Source: Candidatus Kosakonia sp. 282A-S69
GTDB taxonomy: Bacteria; Pseudomonadota; Gammaproteobacteria; Enterobacterales; Enterobacteriaceae
Reading direction: 5' to 3'
Assembly (NCBI RefSeq): GCF_029433855.1
Contig: NZ_JAROAU010000005.1
Location: 104,001-136,000, forward strand
Length of the DNA: 32,000 bases
The stretch's first letter is position 1, and the number at the start of each line of letters is the position of its first letter. Both the position numbers and the translations under genes were made by a program. Shown here in pieces: positions 28,104 to 32,000 of the stretch. Below the pieces are notes generated by a model. The model was given only the letters and a program-made list of their open reading frames with translations. It ran no database searches and was not told where the DNA came from.

Positions 28104-28113
28104 ACTCAACGTC

Positions 28114-31100
28114 TTAGAGGCTGCCCGCCGGGCGGCTGCTTCTCCCCGCTGAAGATAACGTTTTGGCCGTGCGTTTACCGTCGAGGCTCTCAAGGCGCAT
28201 CTGGAACGGTGGGAAGGGCAGGTCAATGCCGTGTTCACGGAAGCCCGCCAGAATAAGCTGGTGGATTTCGTGGCGCAGCGGCATGCGATGGCCCATCTCA
28301 GCCGCATAGATGCGCAGCTCAAACAGCTGTAGCCCGTGCTGCAGATCAACCAGGAACACTTCCGGCGGCGGGTTATCAATCACCAGCGAGCAGCGCTCGG
28401 CGGCGGTGTAGAGAATCTGTGTCACCTCTTCGCTGTTGGCATCGACCGGCGCGGGCACCGTCAGCACTACACGCGTAACGGAGTCCGACAGCGACCAGTT
28501 GATAAACTGCTCGGTGATAAAGGCCTTATTCGGCACGATGATCTCTTTGCGATCCCAGTCGCTGATCGTGGTAGCGCGGGTATTGATCTTTGTAATGCTG
28601 CCGGTCAAATCGCGGATCGTCACCGTATCGCCGATACGGATCGGCTTCTCAAAGAGAATGATCAGGCCGGAGATAAAGTTGGCGAAGATCTCCTGTAAAC
28701 CGAATCCAAGACCAACACCGAGCGCGGCCACCAGCCACTGCAACTTCGACCACTCAATCCCAATCATCGAGAAGCCCACCAGCCCGCCAAACAGCATCAG
28801 CAGATATTTGGTGATGGTGGTGATGGCGTAACCGGTCCCCGGCGTCAGCTCAAGGTGCTGTAACAGCGCCAGCTCAAGCAAAGCAGGGAGGTTGCGCACC
28901 AGTTGGGTGGTGATAATAAACACCAGAATGGCAATCAGCACTGCGCCGAGCGTAATCGGCTCAAGGCTCTCGACGCCCTGTACCGTCGAGGTGACGTCCC
29001 ATAGCGGAATGTTCTCGAGGAAGCCGAAGGCGGAGTGGATCTCAGACCAGAGGAAAATCACCGACAGCAGGGCGATAAGCATCAGGATCGAGCGCACCAG
29101 GCGCAGTGACTGCACGCTGATGGCGTCGAGATCGACTTCCGGCTCGTCAATTTCAGCGGTGCCTTCGGTGCTGAGCTGATGTAAGGCGTCCTCTTCGCCG
29201 CGTGCGCGTTGGGCGAGAATTTCCGCACGGCGGTGGCGGGCACGCTCAAAGGCCAGGCGGCGACGCTGAATAAACATCCAGCGGCGAATAATGTGATAGA
29301 CCACCAGCAACAGGAACCAGATGGCGACGGAGGTTTCCAGCCTTGCCAACAGCGCCTGGGCGGTTGCCAGATAACCGACTGCGGCAGCGAGAATCGCTGA
29401 CAGTGGGGCACACAGCAGCAGGTTCCACAGCAGGTGGTTCGCCATATTGTCCCCATTGCCGCTCTTATCGACATAGAGCGGAATACCGGCGCGTTTAAGG
29501 CTCAGGGTAACAATCGCCAGCGCACCGCAAATCAGGATAAAGCAGAGCCGCCCGAGCGATCCGGAGAATTCACGGTCGTTCAGGTTATCGAACATAATCA
29601 GCGCCATGATCAGCGGCACGATAAAGCCGATGCTCATCAGATAGTAACGTAACCCGCGCGCTACGCGGTTTCGCGGCCAGCCGAAGTGGACGACAAACAG
29701 CCCGGTTGGTCGCGCGAAGGTCGCGCAGATCATCACTGCCCACAGCAGCGGCACGGTAGCGGTAACACCATCGCCAATCGCCACCGCCAGCGGGTAGGGC
29801 CACGCCTCCTGCAAGCAGTAGCCAAGCGTTGCCCACAACACCGGCAATGGCGAGGCCACCAGAATGGACCAGAAGACGGTGCGCATAGTGAGCCAGAAGT
29901 GATCCTGCGTCACTTTGCCCACGCGGGCGCTGGAGCGCTCCAGGAAGCGGGTAAAGTGGCGACGTGAGTAAATACTTACCCCCACCAGAATCAGCGCGCC
30001 AAACAGCGGGAAGAGCGTCTCTTTACTGGTCAGCACCATCGCGCTCGCTTTGCCAAGCTGGCTGATGGTGTTCAGCGACAGCAGGCGGCGCAGATCCTGC
30101 ACAATCTCAAGCGGCCAGGAGAAGCCCATCGGGCTGACATCCGCCGTCCAGAAGAGATAGCGGTGGGTCGCTTCGTTCACCTCTTTTAACGCATCTTCGA
30201 GCTGACTATTGGAAACTTTAAGTTTGGTCAGCTCAAGGATCAGCGTGTCGCCGCCCTGCAACAGCGAGTTGAGCAGTTCGCGCTGGGTGCGCAACTGCGC
30301 TTCGAGAATGCGGTTTTGTTCCGGCGTCAGGGCTTTGCCGTCTGCCTGGCGAATCTGCCGCAGCTGCGGCTGCTTGTTGAGGAGATCTTCATAACGCATG
30401 CGGTGCACACGCAGCTGCGCCATTTCGGTATCCAGCTGCTGCGGTTTCGGCATCTCCGGCAGACGAGCCACCTGCGCGCGCAGCGCCTCGCCGAGCATAT
30501 TCGATGCGCCGAGCCACTGGGACTGTTCACGCAGGGTAGTGAGCGCCTGGCGTACCTGTAGCGTTTGTCCGGTCGCCTGACGCTGCTGCGAGGCGACCAG
30601 ATCCATGCGCTGTGCCTGCTGGTTCAGCGCCTGCGAAAGCTCGCGGTTAACACGAAACTGCTCAACGATACTGGCGGGCAGGTTCGCGCTGCTCTCCGCC
30701 AGCATCTCCGTGCTCTCCAGCGCCTGCTCGGCTTCGCGCTGACGCTGGCTGTTGAGTTGGTTACGCAGCGCCTGCAGATAGGCGTCCAGCCGCTCGCTCT
30801 GCTTTTGCGCCAGCTCTGAACGCATACGCGCCAGCTCCTGGCGGTTGTTAGCTGAAAGCTGCGCCAGCTCTAATTCATCAACCAGTGCTTTCAGCTTTGC
30901 TGATTCTGCCTGAGCGACAAAGTTTTGCGCCTGGGCAAGCGCTGAGTTGCTGGTTTGCGCGCCCAGGCGACGCTCCACTTCTGTCACCTGGCGACGGGCA
31001 TCGGTTTGCTGCTGGGGAAGCTGGCTTAAAGAGTCGCTGATCTCCCGCGCGCGCTCCTGCTCCTGCTGCGCCTGGCGCGTCTTCTCCAGCAGTTGGCTGC

Positions 31101-31446
31101 TGACTTGCAGGATCTCCTGGTTGAGCGCGTCGCTGCTCATGCCCGGTGAAACGGCAGGGGGATCGTCGCGCAGATTATCGAGCTGGGCGCGAAGCGTGCG
31201 GGAAAGCTTGGGGAAGTTGTCGATCACCTCCTGATACTGCTGGGCACGTTCAAGCGAGCCTTTACGCTCGTCGAGGGCGTTTAGCGCGCCTTGCAGCGTC
31301 TCAACAATTTCCGCCTGGTCCGGCGTGTTTTTCGCCGCTTTAGCTTGCTCCAGCTCCTGGGCAATTTGACGGGCATCGGGAGCCGTTGCGGCAACGGCTC
31401 CCTGGCTGAGGCACCAGGCCATCAGAAAAGCGATAATCAGGCGCAC
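28114..31446 (-). CDS. mscM: Mechanosensitive channel MscM (YjeP)
   Basis: MscM is a large MscS-superfamily channel that opens under hypo-osmotic shock. The ~1110-residue protein has a signal peptide (1-20, ending GAVAA) and a long helical periplasmic domain rich in Gln, Leu and Arg (~25-480). About eleven membrane segments follow. The MscS pore and beta domain lie around residues 905-960 (GLGFGLQEIFANFISGL, PIRIGDTVTI) with a cytoplasmic C-terminus. The GTG start at 31446 aligns with E. coli (RLIIAFLMAWCLS) and has GGGAG upstream; the longer frame overlaps psd. It lies 22 bases after psd, forming the usual psd-mscM operon. Confidence 0.96.
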   Translation of the reverse strand: MRLIIAFLMAWCLSQGAVAATAPDARQIAQELEQAKAAKNTPDQAEIVETLQGALNALDERKGSLERAQQYQEVIDNFPKLSRTLRAQLDNLRDDPPAVSPGMSSDALNQEILQVSSQLLEKTRQAQQEQERAREISDSLSQLPQQQTDARRQVTEVERRLGAQTSNSALAQAQNFVAQAESAKLKALVDELELAQLSANNRQELARMRSELAQKQSERLDAYLQALRNQLNSQRQREAEQALESTEMLAESSANLPASIVEQFRVNRELSQALNQQAQRMDLVASQQRQATGQTLQVRQALTTLREQSQWLGASNMLGEALRAQVARLPEMPKPQQLDTEMAQLRVHRMRYEDLLNKQPQLRQIRQADGKALTPEQNRILEAQLRTQRELLNSLLQGGDTLILELTKLKVSNSQLEDALKEVNEATHRYLFWTADVSPMGFSWPLEIVQDLRRLLSLNTISQLGKASAMVLTSKETLFPLFGALILVGVSIYSRRHFTRFLERSSARVGKVTQDHFWLTMRTVFWSILVASPLPVLWATLGYCLQEAWPYPLAVAIGDGVTATVPLLWAVMICATFARPTGLFVVHFGWPRNRVARGLRYYLMSIGFIVPLIMALIMFDNLNDREFSGSLGRLCFILICGALAIVTLSLKRAGIPLYVDKSGNGDNMANHLLWNLLLCAPLSAILAAAVGYLATAQALLARLETSVAIWFLLLVVYHIIRRWMFIQRRRLAFERARHRRAEILAQRARGEEDALHQLSTEGTAEIDEPEVDLDAISVQSLRLVRSILMLIALLSVIFLWSEIHSAFGFLENIPLWDVTSTVQGVESLEPITLGAVLIAILVFIITTQLVRNLPALLELALLQHLELTPGTGYAITTITKYLLMLFGGLVGFSMIGIEWSKLQWLVAALGVGLGFGLQEIFANFISGLIILFEKPIRIGDTVTIRDLTGSITKINTRATTISDWDRKEIIVPNKAFITEQFINWSLSDSVTRVVLTVPAPVDANSEEVTQILYTAAERCSLVIDNPPPEVFLVDLQHGLQLFELRIYAAEMGHRMPLRHEIHQLILAGFREHGIDLPFPPFQMRLESLDGKRTAKTLSSAGRSSRPAGSL

Positions 31447-31468
31447 TGCAGTCTCCCTGGGGTGAGGC

Positions 31469-32000
31469 TTAAACGTCTTCTTTGGTATCGTCAACCAGCG
31501 GGTTGGCGTCATGTTCCGCTTTAATTTCTTCTTCCGGCAGCGGCGCTGGCTCCTGTGCATCGACAGGCACAAACGGCTCTGTGGAGAGCGCCAGCGGCTG
31601 ACCTATTTTGGTCACCGAGAGGCTGCGTAAGGCGTCAACCAGCTGCACTTTACCCGGCGCAAACAGGTTGATAACGGTGGAGCCGAGCTTGAAGCGACCC
31701 ATCTCCTGGCCTTTCAACAGCGCGACTGCGCCTTCGTTTTCACCTTCCGGGAAGGTCCAGCGTTTGATGATCCCTTCGCGCGGCGGCGTGACGGTGCCCG
31801 CCCAGACAGTTTCAATGCTGCCAACAATGGTCGCGCCGACCAGAATTTGCGCCATTGGGCCAAACTCAGTGTCAAACAGGCAAATTACGCGCTCGTTACG
31901 GGCGAAGAGGTTGGGGACGTTCTGCGCCGTTAAGTGGTTAACGGAGAAGAGGTCGCCCGGCACATAGATCATTTCGCGCAGGATGCCGTTGCACGGCATA
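31469..32000 (-). CDS. psd: Phosphatidylserine decarboxylase, 5' part outside window
   Basis: Only the C-terminal ~177 residues are inside the window; the gene continues beyond base 32000. Psd converts phosphatidylserine to phosphatidylethanolamine at the inner membrane and cleaves itself to make a pyruvoyl cofactor. The self-cleavage motif LGST is present ([12 protein letters not shown], near 31680), and the segments [20 protein letters not shown] and [18 protein letters not shown] match E. coli. The acidic C-terminal tail ([14 protein letters not shown]) is typical. It is followed at 22 bases by mscM. Confidence 0.97.
   Translation of the reverse strand, partial: MPCNGILREMIYVPGDLFSVNHLTAQNVPNLFARNERVICLFDTEFGPMAQILVGATIVGSIETVWAGTVTPPREGIIKRWTFPEGENEGAVALLKGQEMGRFKLGSTVINLFAPGKVQLVDALRSLSVTKIGQPLALSTEPFVPVDAQEPAPLPEEEIKAEHDANPLVDDTKEDV

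Overview
The window is chromosomal DNA from a member of the Enterobacteriaceae close to Enterobacter, Kosakonia or Klebsiella. The evidence is near-identical enteric housekeeping proteins (GroEL, AspA, FrdABCD, EF-P, Psd) and the enteric gene order yjdC-dsbD-cutA-dcuA-aspA-fxsA-yjeH-groSL-yjeI-epmB-efp-ecnAB-gdx-blc-frdDCBA-epmA-mscM-psd. The species cannot be fixed from the sequence alone. Start codons were re-chosen from Shine-Dalgarno positions and family lengths, so many genes are shorter than their longest open frame.

Layout. 1-1296: the 3' part of an AraC-type regulator and a LysE/RhtB exporter. 1293-6846 (minus strand): aspA, dcuA, cutA, dsbD, yjdC, i.e. anaerobic aspartate/fumarate metabolism followed by thiol-disulfide transfer. 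7185-8955: fxsA and the amino-acid exporter yjeH, convergent. 9067-11159: the sigma-32 promoter and the groS-groL chaperonin operon. 11246-16998: an accessory module between groL and yjeI, made of a ToxR/CadC-like membrane regulator, an AT-rich control region, a small lipoprotein and a 1354-residue inverse autotransporter adhesin. 17154-19470: lipoprotein yjeI and a methyl-accepting chemotaxis protein with a near-consensus FliA promoter. 19546-21182: epmB and efp, divergent. 21240-22255: entericidin genes ecnA and ecnB and a convergent LuxR-type regulator (EcnR-like). 22464-22838: guanidine-II riboswitch and guanidinium exporter gdx. 22835-26742 (minus strand): blc and frdABCD, with no ampC between them. 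27050-32000: epmA, a REP-like palindrome, mscM and the 3' part of psd.

How the genes work together. AspA makes fumarate from aspartate, DcuA exchanges fumarate/aspartate for succinate, and FrdABCD reduces the fumarate. The probable CRP site near aspA and the FNR-like boxes upstream of frdA fit this anaerobic circuit. EpmA and EpmB produce the beta-lysyl modification of EF-P Lys34, and efp lies between them. The most distinctive part is the adhesin module. Its protein carries six tandem Ig-like Big_1 domains and then a carboxypeptidase-regulatory-like fold and a DUF2135-like tip holding the only two cysteines of the protein. A terminator-like hairpin just before its start codon and the divergent membrane regulator suggest tight, signal-dependent expression.
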